DNA of 64,000 bases. It comes from Sanguibacter keddieii DSM 10542 (lineage in GTDB: Bacteria; Actinomycetota; Actinomycetes; Actinomycetales; Cellulomonadaceae). Shown in pieces: positions 25,045-33,718 of the stretch (positions are counted from its first letter, which is position 1; every line of letters begins with the position of its first letter). The DNA is taken from assembly GCF_000024925.1 (NCBI RefSeq), contig NC_013521.1:1364001-1428000 (forward strand). The letters are read 5' to 3'. Made by a program: the position numbers and the translations under genes. The notes beneath the pieces were generated by a model. The model was not told the DNA's origin, did no database searches, and saw only the letters and a program-made list of their open reading frames with translations.

Positions 25045-25615
25045 CGTCGTCCTCGATGCTGCGCACCACGCGCGCGGGGGAGCCGACCGCGATCGTCCGG
25101 GCCGGGACGTCCTTGGTGACCACGGACCCGGCGCCGATCACGGCGTCGTCGCCGATGGTGACCCCGGGCAGCACGGTGACGTTGGCGCCGAGCCAGACGT
25201 TGCGGCCGATCACGACGGGCGACGGGATGAGGTTGCTGCGGCGCGACGGGACGATGTCGTGCTGGAGCGTCGCGATGACGGCGTTGTGGCCGATGAGGCA
25301 GTCGTCGCCGATGGTGATGCCGCCCTGGTCCTGGAACCGGCACCCGGCGTTGATGAAGACCCTCTTGCCGAGGTGGATGTTCTTGCCGAAGTCCGACGTG
25401 AACGGCGGGAACAGGGTGACCGACTCGTCGACGGGCCTGCCGGTGAGTCGCGCGAGCAGCTCTCGCACGTCTGCGGGCTCGTGGTAGCCGGAGTTGAGCT
25501 CTCCGGTGATCCGCAGCGCCTCCTGGCTCGTCGCGTGCATGACCTCGTGAGCGGGCGAGGCGCCGGTAATGGTCTCGCCCGCGTCGAGCGTGGCGAGCAG
25601 GTCGTCGAGGGTCAT
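25034..25615 (-). CDS. Left-handed beta-helix sugar O-acetyltransferase (Maa/NodL-like)
   Basis: 193 residues with GGAGGA upstream of ATG 25615. The N-terminal helical cap is followed by hexapeptide repeats (GITIGDDCLIGHNAVI, VIGRNVWLGANVTVLPG, VTIGDDAVIGAGSVV) that build the left-handed beta helix and bind acetyl-CoA between trimer subunits. The active-site His is likely within GHNAV. Substrate probably maltose, galactoside or a related sugar. Confidence 0.9.
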   Translation of the reverse strand: MTLDDLLATLDAGETITGASPAHEVMHATSQEALRITGELNSGYHEPADVRELLARLTGRPVDESVTLFPPFTSDFGKNIHLGKRVFINAGCRFQDQGGITIGDDCLIGHNAVIATLQHDIVPSRRSNLIPSPVVIGRNVWLGANVTVLPGVTIGDDAVIGAGSVVTKDVPARTIAVGSPARVVRSIEDDAEV

Positions 25616-25730
25616 CGGTGTCCTCCGGGGCGTGGGGTCGCAGATCTGTGTTTCTGCGGACCACCCTAGGTCCGCCGCCCGGGGTGTGGGATGCCCTGCT
25701 GGTACCCCCTCGCTCTCCTAGGATCACGGG

Positions 25731-26561
25731 ATGGGTGCGACGACGCAGCAGGTCCAGACCGACGACGGCACGACCGTCTCCTGCACCGTGATCGAGGGTG
25801 ACGAGCCCGCCGTGGTGCTGCTGCACGGCCTCGCCGGGAGCAGCCGCGAGCTCCTGCCGACGGCGCGGGCGCTCGGCGGACGTCGTGTCGTCCTGGTCGA
25901 CCAGCGCGGGCACGGGCTGAGCACCACGCGTCCGGCGGACACCTCGCGGGAGGCCTTCGTCGCGGACGTCGTGCAGGTCCTCACCACGCTCACCTCGCAG
26001 CCGGTCGTGCTCGTCGGTCAGTCGATGGGTGCGCACACCGCGATGCTCGTGGCAGCGGCGCGGCCCGACCTGGTCTCCAGGCTCGTGATGCTCGAGGGGA
26101 ACCAGGGCGGCGGCTCGGAGGCCGACCACCAGGCGCTCGGCGACTTCTTCCGGTCGTGGGACGTCCCCTTCGTCAGCCGCGCCGCTGCCGTGGAGGCCCT
26201 CGGTGACGGTCCGCTCCAGCGCGCCTGGGTCGAGGACCTCGAGCGGCGGGCGGACGGGTGGTACCCACGCTTCGACGCCGACGTCGTGCAGGCCGTCATC
26301 ACCGCGGTAGGGGAGGAGCGGTGGGCCGAGTGGGAGAGCGTCGAGGTGCCCGTGGTCGCGGTCTTCGCCGACGGCGGGATGTTCACCGAGCAGCAGAAGG
26401 CCGAGCTCGTCGCTCGCGGGCGCGACGTCCGACGGGTCGACCTCGCGGGTGCCTCGCACGACGCCCACCTCGACTGCTTCGACGCGTGGGTCGCCGCGTT
26501 GCGGGACGCGCTGCCGGATGCTGCTCGTCAGCTGGAGGGGAAGCGGGGGTCGAGGGCGTAG
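25731..26561 (+). CDS. Alpha/beta-hydrolase
   Basis: 276 residues. Oxyanion region LLHGLAGSSRE, nucleophile elbow VGQSMGAH (Ser), and catalytic His in GASHDAHLD near the C terminus; the acid is probably in VFADGGMF. -10 TAGGAT (25719-25724) ends 6 nt before ATG 25731, so leaderless. Esterase or related hydrolase; substrate unknown. The 3' end overlaps the convergent SDR gene by 34 bp. Confidence 0.88.
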   Translation: MGATTQQVQTDDGTTVSCTVIEGDEPAVVLLHGLAGSSRELLPTARALGGRRVVLVDQRGHGLSTTRPADTSREAFVADVVQVLTTLTSQPVVLVGQSMGAHTAMLVAAARPDLVSRLVMLEGNQGGGSEADHQALGDFFRSWDVPFVSRAAAVEALGDGPLQRAWVEDLERRADGWYPRFDADVVQAVITAVGEERWAEWESVEVPVVAVFADGGMFTEQQKAELVARGRDVRRVDLAGASHDAHLDCFDAWVAALRDALPDAARQLEGKRGSRA

Positions 26562-27349
26562 TCCGCGAGGCGGAGGTCGAGAGCCGCACGGACCTGCGCG
26601 GGGGAATCGTCCCCGACGAGCACGCGGAGGCGACGGTCGTCCTGGGCTGCGACGCGCGCGAGGATCGCGTCTGCGACCTCCCCGGGCGCTGTCCCGCTGC
26701 TCGTCTCGACCGGGGGCCATGGGACCTCCGCGGTGCCGAACATCTCCGAGCGCAGGCCGTCGTAGGGCCCCAGGGGCGCGCTGAAGGCCATGCTGCTGCC
26801 CGCCCAGTCGGTGTCGAGCTCCCCGGGTTCGACGAGGGACACACGGATGCCGAAGCGTGAGACCTCCCCGGCCATCGCCTCGCTGAGCGCCTCGAGGCCC
26901 CACTTGGTCGCGTTGTAGAGACCGAGCATGGGCATCGTGCCGACCGCTCCCACGGTCGAGACCTGGACGATGTGCCCGTGCCCCTGCTCGCGCATGACCG
27001 GGATGACGGCCTGGCTCAGCCACAGCGGTCCGAGCAGGTTCGTGTCGACGATCGAGCGAGCGTCCTCCTCCGACGCCTCCTCGACCGCACCGATCAGGCC
27101 GTAACCGGCGTTGTTCACCAGGACGTCGATGCGTCCTAGGTGATCGACCGCCGACGCCACGGTCCGGTGGGCCTGCGCGTGGTCGCGGACGTCCAGGGTC
27201 AGGACCGTCAGGCGCTCGTGCGCGGGGAGCGTGTGCTCACCTCGAGCTGTCGCCACCACGGCGTGCCCCGCGTCCAGAGCGGCCAGGGTGAGCGATCGCC
27301 CCAGGCCTCGGTTACCGCCCGTGATCATCCAGGTCTGCGGATTCGTCAT
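26528..27349 (-). CDS. Short-chain dehydrogenase/reductase
   Basis: 273 residues. NAD(P)-binding TGGNRGLG, NNAG (VLVNNAGYG), the catalytic Ser near VSTVG and the YNATK (YxxxK) pair are all present. The form resembles classical SDRs used for ketone reduction. -10 TAGGCT (27356-27361) lies 6 nt before ATG 27349. Divergent from a TetR gene that likely represses it. Confidence 0.9.
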   Translation of the reverse strand: MTNPQTWMITGGNRGLGRSLTLAALDAGHAVVATARGEHTLPAHERLTVLTLDVRDHAQAHRTVASAVDHLGRIDVLVNNAGYGLIGAVEEASEEDARSIVDTNLLGPLWLSQAVIPVMREQGHGHIVQVSTVGAVGTMPMLGLYNATKWGLEALSEAMAGEVSRFGIRVSLVEPGELDTDWAGSSMAFSAPLGPYDGLRSEMFGTAEVPWPPVETSSGTAPGEVADAILARVAAQDDRRLRVLVGDDSPAQVRAALDLRLADYALDPRFPSS

Positions 27350-27355
27350 GACGGC

Positions 27356-27401
27356 AGCCTATCGATAACTGGACGCTGCGTCTCGTTTGGTCGACTAGGC
27401 T
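27356..27401. promoter_or_regulatory. Back-to-back leaderless promoters with central palindrome
   Basis: Both divergent genes use the same -10, TAGGCT (minus strand 27356-27361, plus strand 27396-27401), each 6 nt before its ATG. The palindrome GACGC-T-GCGTC (27372-27382) lies midway, overlapping both -35 zones, and is a likely TetR operator. Confidence 0.65.
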
Positions 27402-27407
27402 TGTCGC

Positions 27408-27956
27408 ATGGCACGCCAGAGAACTCGCGACACGGTCCACCGGGCAGTCCTGTCGCTCGCGGGCGAGGGGCGCGTCGGTGCGATCACCATGGAGGGCATC
27501 GCCGCTCGCGCCGGTGTCAGCAAGCAGACGCTCTACCGGTCGTGGGCCTCGACCGGGGCGATCCTCTTCGACGCGCTGCTCGCGCGCAGTCTCGACGACG
27601 ACGGCAGCGTCGTCCTGCCCGACTCGGGAGACCTCGCGCACGACCTCGAGGAGCTCGCGACAGGGATGGTCGCAGAGCTCTCCGACCCGACCCACGGCCC
27701 GCTGCTGCGGGCGGTGACAGCGGAGATGCAGTCCGACGACGCGCTCGCGGAGGAGTTCCGCAGGCTGCTCCTCGGTCCGCAGATGAAGGCCGTCTCGGAC
27801 CGCCTGCGTCGAGGTGGTGTCGCTGAAGCAGACGATGTCGCCGAGCTGTTCGTCGGGCCGGTGCTTCATCGATGGCTGCTCCGCAGCCGCCCGTTCGACA
27901 CGGGCTGGGTGTCGGCACACGTCGCCCGGACGATGCGAGCTGCGGGTGTCGTCTGA
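27408..27956 (+). CDS. TetR-family repressor, likely controlling the divergent SDR
   Basis: 182 residues. N-terminal HTH ITMEGIAARAGVSKQTLYRSW, then an all-helical ligand domain. Leaderless start after TAGGCT. The short intergenic region and central palindrome suggest autorepression and control of the SDR gene. Ligand unknown. Confidence 0.9.
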   Translation: MARQRTRDTVHRAVLSLAGEGRVGAITMEGIAARAGVSKQTLYRSWASTGAILFDALLARSLDDDGSVVLPDSGDLAHDLEELATGMVAELSDPTHGPLLRAVTAEMQSDDALAEEFRRLLLGPQMKAVSDRLRRGGVAEADDVAELFVGPVLHRWLLRSRPFDTGWVSAHVARTMRAAGVV

Positions 27957-28042
27957 CGGCGGCGGGGGACGGACGTGCCGCTGGCGAGAGGAGTGCCGTG
28001 GTCCCGCGGCTGGTGGCGGGCCGCGGTCCGTCGACGCCAGCC

Positions 28043-28333
28043 CTACCCGGTGATCTGCCGCAGGGCGCTGACGTGCGACGAGAGCCGGTCGCGACCGTGC
28101 GGGGTCAGGGTCAGCCAGGTGCGTGCGTAGCGCCCGGACTTCTTCTTCGAGACCACCAGGTACCCCGCCGTCTCGAGCCGGGAGACCTGGCGCGAGAGCT
28201 CGGCGTCGTTGGTCTCGACGGCGTCCCGCACGGCGGCGAACTCGGCCTCTTCGACGGCGGCGAGCGCTGCGGCGATCGAGAGTCTCAGGGGCGCGGTGAG
28301 CTCCTTGTCGAGCGCGGCGCGCGGGTGCGTCAC
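28043..28333 (-). CDS. Winged-helix transcriptional regulator (HTH_34-like)
   Basis: 96 residues. Small single-domain regulator: LRLSIAAALAAVEEAEFAAVRDAV, then DAELSRQVSRLETAGYLVVSKKKSGRYARTWLTLT, typical of the PadR/MarR-like HTH_34 family that acts with a neighbouring membrane protein. The start ATGA overlaps the stop of the upstream membrane-protein gene (28330-28333). Confidence 0.87.
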   Translation of the reverse strand: MTHPRAALDKELTAPLRLSIAAALAAVEEAEFAAVRDAVETNDAELSRQVSRLETAGYLVVSKKKSGRYARTWLTLTPHGRDRLSSHVSALRQITG

Positions 28334-28749
28334 GACTGTGCTCGCTCAGCGAGGGAGAACCACAGGCCGGGGACGACGCTCGCGACTGCGCCCAAGGCCC
28401 AGAACGCCACGGAGCCGGGGAAGGCGAGCAGACCCACGAGCAGGACGGCGGCGTAGACGGCCGTCCAGACGGCGATCGTGATGGCGTAGCGCCGCCGGAA
28501 ACCTGCCGGGAGCGCGGAGGACGCGGCACCAGTCGCCCCCAGCGCACCCCCGGCGCCCGCGATGAGGACCGTTCCGAAGATGATGCCGAAGGGGCGAGGT
28601 CCGACGCCGACGAGGAGCAGCCCGGCGGCGGTCGCGGCAGAGAAGGCGAGCATCGTCCACCGCAGCCCACGGGTGCGTCGCACGATGAGCGTCGAGCTGC
28701 GCTCGGCGGCGTCGAGGGCGGAGCGGGCTGAGGCGCTGTCGGTGGTCAC
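28330..28749 (-). CDS. Four-helix membrane protein partnered with HTH_34 regulator
   Basis: 139 residues from GTG 28749; ATG 28785 is also in frame but its 12 extra codons lack coding character. Four hydrophobic segments, arranged two and two (about residues 33-75 and 90-130). Overlapping its regulator by 4 bp, this two-gene unit is a recurrent actinobacterial layout. Role unknown. Confidence 0.75.
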   Translation of the reverse strand: MTTDSASARSALDAAERSSTLIVRRTRGLRWTMLAFSAATAAGLLLVGVGPRPFGIIFGTVLIAGAGGALGATGAASSALPAGFRRRYAITIAVWTAVYAAVLLVGLLAFPGSVAFWALGAVASVVPGLWFSLAERAQS

Positions 28750-28762
28750 GACCGATACTCTC

Positions 28763-28789
28763 GCAAGTAGTTGGCAAACATGCAAGTAG
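28763..28789. repeat. Direct repeat GCAAGTAG x2 upstream of the membrane-protein operon
   Basis: GCAAGTAG at 28763-28770 and 28782-28789, 19 bp apart (about two helical turns), just upstream of GTG 28749. This spacing suits side-by-side binding of the winged-helix regulator. Confidence 0.5.
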
Positions 28790-28865
28790 ATGAGTCCTGT
28801 CGTGGATCCCGGAGTTCCCGGCCGTCCCGGTGGGATCCGCAGGGCGTCGTAGGCATGATGGACGG

Positions 28866-29213
28866 GTGCCGACCAACCGCCAGAAGAAGCGCGTCCTCAA
28901 ACTTGCGTCCAACCGTCTGGGTGATCGCGCGGGCGACAGCCCTGCCTGGCCGTACGACGTCGACCTGATCCTGGGAGATGACGGCGGGTGGACCGTCGGC
29001 TTCAGCGAGGGCGTGGGGCACGGGGCTGCCGGCTGCGTCGTCAGCGTCGACGAGGCACTGGGGCCCCGGTGGTCGGCGCACCTCGTCAAGGCCGACGGCG
29101 AGTGGTTGCTGCCATTCCTGCGCGACCTCCGCGACGGCGGTCAGGTGTCCGAGGACGAGCTCGTCGAGGAGTACACGAGCCATCACGGTCGCGCCCCGCA
29201 GATCTTCGCCTGA
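28866..29213 (+). CDS. Hypothetical protein, 115 residues
   Basis: GTG 28866 follows -10 CATGAT (28854-28859) by 6 nt. A basic start (PTNRQKKRVLKLASNR) leads to a region rich in Gly, Asp and Trp (DVDLILGDDGGWTVGFSEGVGHGAAG). No membrane segments. Family unknown to me. First of three orphan genes that end at 30359. Confidence 0.65.
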   Translation: MPTNRQKKRVLKLASNRLGDRAGDSPAWPYDVDLILGDDGGWTVGFSEGVGHGAAGCVVSVDEALGPRWSAHLVKADGEWLLPFLRDLRDGGQVSEDELVEEYTSHHGRAPQIFA

Positions 29214-29347
29214 CACGCGCTCGCAGGAGCTGCTGCTGATCGCTCTTGCCGGTTCGATCACCGCGGGCCCGTCCGAGCCGCTCCGGTGCGCCGTCTCGAC
29301 CTCGGGCGATGTCCTTCAGCCGGAGCCGGCATGGGATGATCGCCGCC

Positions 29348-29845
29348 ATGGCTGATGAGGTGCGCACGGCGATGCAGGAGCTGACCGACCCCACCGTCGA
29401 GGGCCCGATGTTCTTCATCGCGGCAGTCCCGTGGACCCGGGGCGTCGAGCCGGGTGAGGGCAAGATCCTGCTGGAGCACACGACGCAGACGCTCGCGGAC
29501 TACGCCACGTTCGGCCAGATGTACGACTTCGTCAGCCAGGGGTACAACTCCCTGCTGATCGGTCAGCGGATCGGGTTGATGCGAGCGGGCGAGGTCACCA
29601 GCGCGTGGCCCGTCGACAACACCGGATGGCCGTGGACGGGCACTCCTGACGAGGATGACGCCTGGACGTTCCGCGAGGACCCCAGCCCGGGGTACCGGAG
29701 ACGCCCGACCTCCAGCAGGGGCTTCATCTGGTCGCACGGAAGGCTGAAGGACGTGATCGAGGCCGTGAGCTCGGCGTCGGCTTCAGACCCCGGGGAGACG
29801 TTCGTCATCGCCCGGCAGTGCTCCTTCCAGCCCCACTGGCACTGA
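29348..29845 (+). CDS. Hypothetical protein, 165 residues
   Basis: ATG 29348 follows GATGAT (29335-29340) by 7 nt. Soluble, with a Trp/Pro-rich segment (TGWPWTGTPDEDDAWTF) and a C terminus ending SFQPHWH. No recognised motif, signal peptide or membrane segment. Neighbours are also orphans. Confidence 0.65.
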   Translation: MADEVRTAMQELTDPTVEGPMFFIAAVPWTRGVEPGEGKILLEHTTQTLADYATFGQMYDFVSQGYNSLLIGQRIGLMRAGEVTSAWPVDNTGWPWTGTPDEDDAWTFREDPSPGYRRRPTSSRGFIWSHGRLKDVIEAVSSASASDPGETFVIARQCSFQPHWH

Positions 29846-29888
29846 GGCTGAGCGGGGTCGGTCTCTGGGGCGCGAGAGCTATGGTCGA

Positions 29889-30359
29889 TCAGTGCCGCAG
29901 GTCCAGCGCACGCAGCGTGCACTGCGCGGGAACCGCGTCGGTCAGGAAGTAGGCGACGAACACGTCTCCGGCCTCGGCTGCCGTGAACACCTCGTGCGGG
30001 TGCACCGTGGTCCTGTGCTTCCCGTCGTCCCACTGGATCACCTCGGTCGGTGGTCCGCTCGGCACCTCGGCCGGCTTGCCGACCACCCACTGGTGGGGGA
30101 CGCCGTCCTCGTCGAGCTGTCGCAGCTCGATCGTGAGCGCCTCGGCTGACCCGGCGCACTGCAGGTAGGACTCCGACAGCGGGATGTCGTCGGACAGGTC
30201 AGACCCTTCGGGTGCACGCCAGAGGCTGTAGGCCCAGGACGTCGTGCCGTTCATCCGGCCGAGTGAGAAGCGGAGCTGGTCCTGGTAGGGGCGGATCGAG
30301 TCGACCAGCGGTCCACGGCTGAAGCCGTTGGACTGCCTCACATGAGTGTCCTGCGCCAT
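29889..30359 (-). CDS. Hypothetical protein, 156 residues
   Basis: AGAGGA lies 10 nt upstream of ATG 30359. Predicted mostly beta (RFSLGRMNGTTSWAYSLWRAP; VIQWDDGKHRTTVHPHEVFTAAEAGDVFVAYF). Cys pair at the middle and C terminus. No family recognised. Converges on the 29348 gene. Confidence 0.65.
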   Translation of the reverse strand: MAQDTHVRQSNGFSRGPLVDSIRPYQDQLRFSLGRMNGTTSWAYSLWRAPEGSDLSDDIPLSESYLQCAGSAEALTIELRQLDEDGVPHQWVVGKPAEVPSGPPTEVIQWDDGKHRTTVHPHEVFTAAEAGDVFVAYFLTDAVPAQCTLRALDLRH

Positions 30360-30481
30360 CGCGTGCTCGTCCTCTCAGTCGATGCTCGAGCTTGACGGTT
30401 CAGTCGAAGCGTATCGGGACGGAGAGCGCTTCGGTGGTCCTCCCGGCGAGGTCAGCGAGGGAGCTGGGTCCGCGTCTCTGC

Positions 30482-30964
30482 TCAGTCAGCCAGGTTCCGC
30501 TCGTACAGGACGAGAGACCCGCGGTGACCTGTCTCGACCAGGCCAGACTTCGTCAGCACGCGACGGGACGCGCTGTTGGTGACCTCGGTGTCGGCAGCTG
30601 CGCGACGCGCGCCCCACAGCCGGGCGTGCTCGAGGGCGAGCACGACTGCTGCGGTGGCAAGCCCTCGACCGCGAGCGGACGGGACGAGGCCGTAGCCGAG
30701 CTCCACGGTCCCCTCCTGATCGGGTGGTCCGAAGAACCCGAACCCGCCGACTGCCAGTCCGTCTGACGGCCGGCGGATCACGTACATCGTGAAGTGTGAG
30801 CCGGTCGGAGGGGACGACGCCAGCGATCTCAGCGGGGCGAGCTCGTCGGCGAAGGGGTACTCCGCGTGCCACCTGTCACCGGGGCGTTCCTGACGATCCA
30901 GGATGCGACGGGCGGTCGACGAGGTGATCGACTCGAGGCTGACCTGATCGTTCCTGAGCAGCAT
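30482..30964 (-). CDS. GNAT N-acetyltransferase (RimJ/RimL-like)
   Basis: 160 residues. Core motif A ELGYGLVPSARGRGLATAAV binds acetyl-CoA; motif B follows as SASRRVLTKSGLVETG. The N-terminal LESITSSTARRIL and GGFGFF strand fit the RimJ/RimL subgroup. Acetylates an amine, perhaps a peptide N terminus or a drug; substrate unknown. Confidence 0.88.
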   Translation of the reverse strand: MLLRNDQVSLESITSSTARRILDRQERPGDRWHAEYPFADELAPLRSLASSPPTGSHFTMYVIRRPSDGLAVGGFGFFGPPDQEGTVELGYGLVPSARGRGLATAAVVLALEHARLWGARRAAADTEVTNSASRRVLTKSGLVETGHRGSLVLYERNLAD

Positions 30965-31050
30965 CGGGCGATCCTCGCACGGGTCCTCGCTCGGCTACGA
31001 CCTTTTTCAGGGGCGCCTGGATGGTCGAGGGGCTTGGTGCTGATCGACCG

Positions 31051-32259
31051 TCACCGAGCAAGGGCTGACCGGCGCGGCAGCGCGACCAGCGCCAGCAGTG
31101 CCGTCAGCGTGGACGAGCCCAGGACGATCCACGCCACCGCTGACGTACCTTCGGCTCCGACGATGGCGCCCGACACGAGCGTGCCGCCGCCGATCCCCAG
31201 TGTCATGGCGCTGACCACCCACCCGTTCGCCTCGGTGAGGGCGTCGGGCGGGCTGAGCTGGCCGATGCGCTCGAAGACCTGGCCGAGCGTCGGCGGGAGC
31301 ATCAGCCCGGAGACACCCGCGGCGACGAGGTAGGCCGTGGTGGGGAGCCCCGTGAGGGCGAGCGGTAGGTACCCGACGGCGAGCAGGACGCCGCACAGGG
31401 TGAGCAGGCGTTCTGGCGTCGATCCCAGCGGTCGGATGCCGACGGCCGTCGCACCGATCAGCGCCCCGACCGCGTTGACGGCGAGGATCCACCCGGCGAG
31501 GCCTGCGTCGGCCCGTGCCGTCTCGGTGGCGGTCGCCACGATGGTGAGCGTCCCGACGGGGAAGCCGATGCCGAAGGTGAGTGCGGCGACCCGTGCGACC
31601 GCGGGGATGCGGATGGGCGACCGGACGCTGCTGCGTGCGGTGGTGTCTCTGCGTCGATCGGTCGAGGCGGCGCGCGGTGCCGGGTTGAGGACGAAGGCGA
31701 GCGCCCCGACCAGACCGAGCCCGCCGGCGAAGAGCAGGTTGCCGACCGGCCCGAAGACGGCGATGCCGGCGACGGTCAGCAGGGGGCCGACGATGAAGAT
31801 GATCTCCTGGGCACCGGCGTCGAGGCTGTAGGCCGCCTTCAGCTGGGGTCCCGGGGTCACCAGCCGCGGCCACAGCGCACGGAGCGCCGGCTCGAGCGGC
31901 GGCGTGGAGACTCCTGCGGCTGCCGCGAGCCCGACGGCGACCCACGGCGCCGGCTCGACGGTGAGTGCCATGCCGGTGAACGACAGGAAGCTCAGGATGC
32001 CGCTCACGGCGAGGACGGCGACCTGCCCGAGCCGGTCGACGAGCCTGCTGAGGAGGGGCTGGCCCACGGCTCCCGCGACGACGAAGGTCGCGGTGATCAG
32101 CCCGGCGAAGGTGAAGTCGCCGCTCGTCGACCGGACGAGCTGCACGATCGCCAGAGCCGCCATCGCACCCGGGAGCCGGCCGAGGAGGGAGGTGAGCAGC
32201 AGGTATCCGGTGTGCCGGGTCCGGAGCACGGAGACCACCGGGTAGGACGAGGTTGTCAT
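31051..32259 (-). CDS. MFS transporter
   Basis: 402 residues with 12 hydrophobic segments in two six-helix halves. The loop between TM2 and TM3 (SRLVDRLGQVAVL) matches the MFS D-R-x-G signature. It resembles efflux MFS proteins of actinobacteria. Leaderless start from CATACT (32267-32272), 7 nt before ATG 32259. The start codon lies within an inverted repeat shared with the divergent GntR gene. Confidence 0.9.
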   Translation of the reverse strand: MTTSSYPVVSVLRTRHTGYLLLTSLLGRLPGAMAALAIVQLVRSTSGDFTFAGLITATFVVAGAVGQPLLSRLVDRLGQVAVLAVSGILSFLSFTGMALTVEPAPWVAVGLAAAAGVSTPPLEPALRALWPRLVTPGPQLKAAYSLDAGAQEIIFIVGPLLTVAGIAVFGPVGNLLFAGGLGLVGALAFVLNPAPRAASTDRRRDTTARSSVRSPIRIPAVARVAALTFGIGFPVGTLTIVATATETARADAGLAGWILAVNAVGALIGATAVGIRPLGSTPERLLTLCGVLLAVGYLPLALTGLPTTAYLVAAGVSGLMLPPTLGQVFERIGQLSPPDALTEANGWVVSAMTLGIGGGTLVSGAIVGAEGTSAVAWIVLGSSTLTALLALVALPRRSALAR

Positions 32260-32275
32260 ACAAGCCAGTATGACA
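32254..32275. promoter_or_regulatory. Perfect inverted repeat over the MFS start codon (GntR operator)
   Basis: TGTCATAC-N6-GTATGACA, perfect 8-bp arms, spans the MFS -10 and ATG. Binding of the divergent GntR protein would block MFS transcription and lies about 25-45 bp upstream of the gntR start, so autoregulation is also possible. Confidence 0.75.
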
Positions 32276-32298
32276 GAGCCATATGATGTGATGAGCAG

Positions 32299-33087
32299 GT
32301 GACAGCTCTCAGAGGTCCGATCGCTCCCCGCCCCGGAGTCCCGCTGCGGGTCGAGGTCTACGACCGCATCGCGAGCGCCGTCCGCACCGGCGCCCTGCCG
32401 CCGGAGTCGTTGCTCCCCAGCGAGAGCGAGATCGGCGAGGCGATGGAGGTCAGCCGCACCGTCGTCCGAGAGGCGCTGCTGCTGCTCGAGGAGGACGGGC
32501 TGCTCCGGTCACGCCGGGGGATCGGCCGTGTCGTCTGCGCCGCCCAGCCACCCGCAGGTTTCGAGCGGCTGCGCCCGATGGAGCAGGTCCTCTCCGACCG
32601 GTTCCCCGACCTGTCGCTCAGCCGCACCGAGGTGACGCTGCAGCACGAGTCGGCGTCGTTCATCGCCGAGGGCCTCGGCATCGCACCGACGTCGCCGAGC
32701 CTGTTCGTCGAGTCCCTGCTGTCCAGCGACGGCGAACCCGTCGCGCTGGTCCAGGAGCACCTCCCGGCGGGGGAGCGCCTCCATACCTTCGGCGCGCAGG
32801 TGCAGCGCCTCGTCGAAGACCTCGACCCCGACCGCACATGCCTCGGTGTCCTGACGGCTGACCTCGGGCCAGCCCTCGGCAGCGGGCGGTCGGAGCTGAC
32901 GGCCGGCACGCCGGGGGCTGTCCGCGCGAAGCTGCTCGCCGTCCGCCCCACCTCGCCCGTGCTGATCGTCACGCAGACGGTCCACCTCGGCGCCCGGCCG
33001 CTCTACCTGGCCAAGGTGGTCCTCCGCCCCGAGGCGGGACCGCTCGAGATCAGCCACCCCGCGGGACGAGGGCACCTGCCCGCCTGA
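32299..33087 (+). CDS. GntR/HutC-family transcriptional regulator
   Basis: 262 residues from GTG 32299. N-terminal winged HTH LPSESEIGEAMEVSRTVVREALLLLEEDGLL with RGIGRVV wing; C-terminal UTRA-like ligand domain (about 95-255). Likely represses the MFS gene and is released by that transporter's substrate. TATGAT (32282-32287) is a possible -10. Confidence 0.9.
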   Translation: MTALRGPIAPRPGVPLRVEVYDRIASAVRTGALPPESLLPSESEIGEAMEVSRTVVREALLLLEEDGLLRSRRGIGRVVCAAQPPAGFERLRPMEQVLSDRFPDLSLSRTEVTLQHESASFIAEGLGIAPTSPSLFVESLLSSDGEPVALVQEHLPAGERLHTFGAQVQRLVEDLDPDRTCLGVLTADLGPALGSGRSELTAGTPGAVRAKLLAVRPTSPVLIVTQTVHLGARPLYLAKVVLRPEAGPLEISHPAGRGHLPA

Positions 33088-33164
33088 CGACGGGACGCCG
33101 ACACGGCCTCGGCCGCCGGAGCCGCCGGTCAGCAGCAGCTCGACTTGCTGCGGGAGGCGCGTCG

Positions 33165-33677
33165 CTAGGGCGCGGCCCGTTGGTAGAGGCTCGACCCGAG
33201 GACACGGGTGCTCCCCGGGGCTGTCACGGTCGTGTCCTTCACGTGCTGGAACCCCTGAGACTCGTAGAAGCGCCGCAGGCCGTGGTTGTCGTCGGCGCAG
33301 TCCAGCCGGACGAAGGCCTTGTGCCGGGCCGCGGCGCGAGTGGACGTCCAGCCCAGCAGTGCTTGCCCCAGGCCCTGACCGCGGCTCGCCTGTGCTATAG
33401 CGAGGCGATGGACGTAGAGGGCCGGGGTGCCGTCGGCGCCCCAGGTCTCCGCGTCGTGGTCGGTGATGGTGGCGATCGCCTCCAGTCCGCGGCGGCCGCG
33501 GACGACGAAGAGCTCTCCGCGTTCCGCGTCTGCCAGGACGACCTCGGCCGAGATCGCGTGTCGCCACTGGTCGATCGAACGGTCGCGCAGCCAGCGCCTC
33601 GCTCCGTCGAGGAGCTCGACCGCCTCGGCGACATCATCGGGCGTGCCCTGCTCGACGTCGAGACCACCGGAGACCAT
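33165..33677 (-). CDS. GNAT N-acetyltransferase
   Basis: 170 residues from ATG 33677, which follows -10 TATCGT (33684-33689) by 6 nt. Acetyl-CoA motif LAIAQASRGQGLGQALLGW and C-terminal DDNHGLRRFYESQGFQHV are standard. Substrate unknown; it lies just past the ABC ATPase gene's 3' end and is transcribed independently. Confidence 0.88.
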   Translation of the reverse strand: MVSGGLDVEQGTPDDVAEAVELLDGARRWLRDRSIDQWRHAISAEVVLADAERGELFVVRGRRGLEAIATITDHDAETWGADGTPALYVHRLAIAQASRGQGLGQALLGWTSTRAAARHKAFVRLDCADDNHGLRRFYESQGFQHVKDTTVTAPGSTRVLGSSLYQRAAP

Positions 33678-33718
33678 GCCGCCACGATATCCGTCGCAGA
33701 CGACGAGACCACGGTCCG

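Noticed and set aside
24927-27023. Minus-strand ORF of 698 codons
   Set aside because: It crosses three real genes (acetyltransferase, hydrolase, SDR) in a wrong frame, and no domain is visible.
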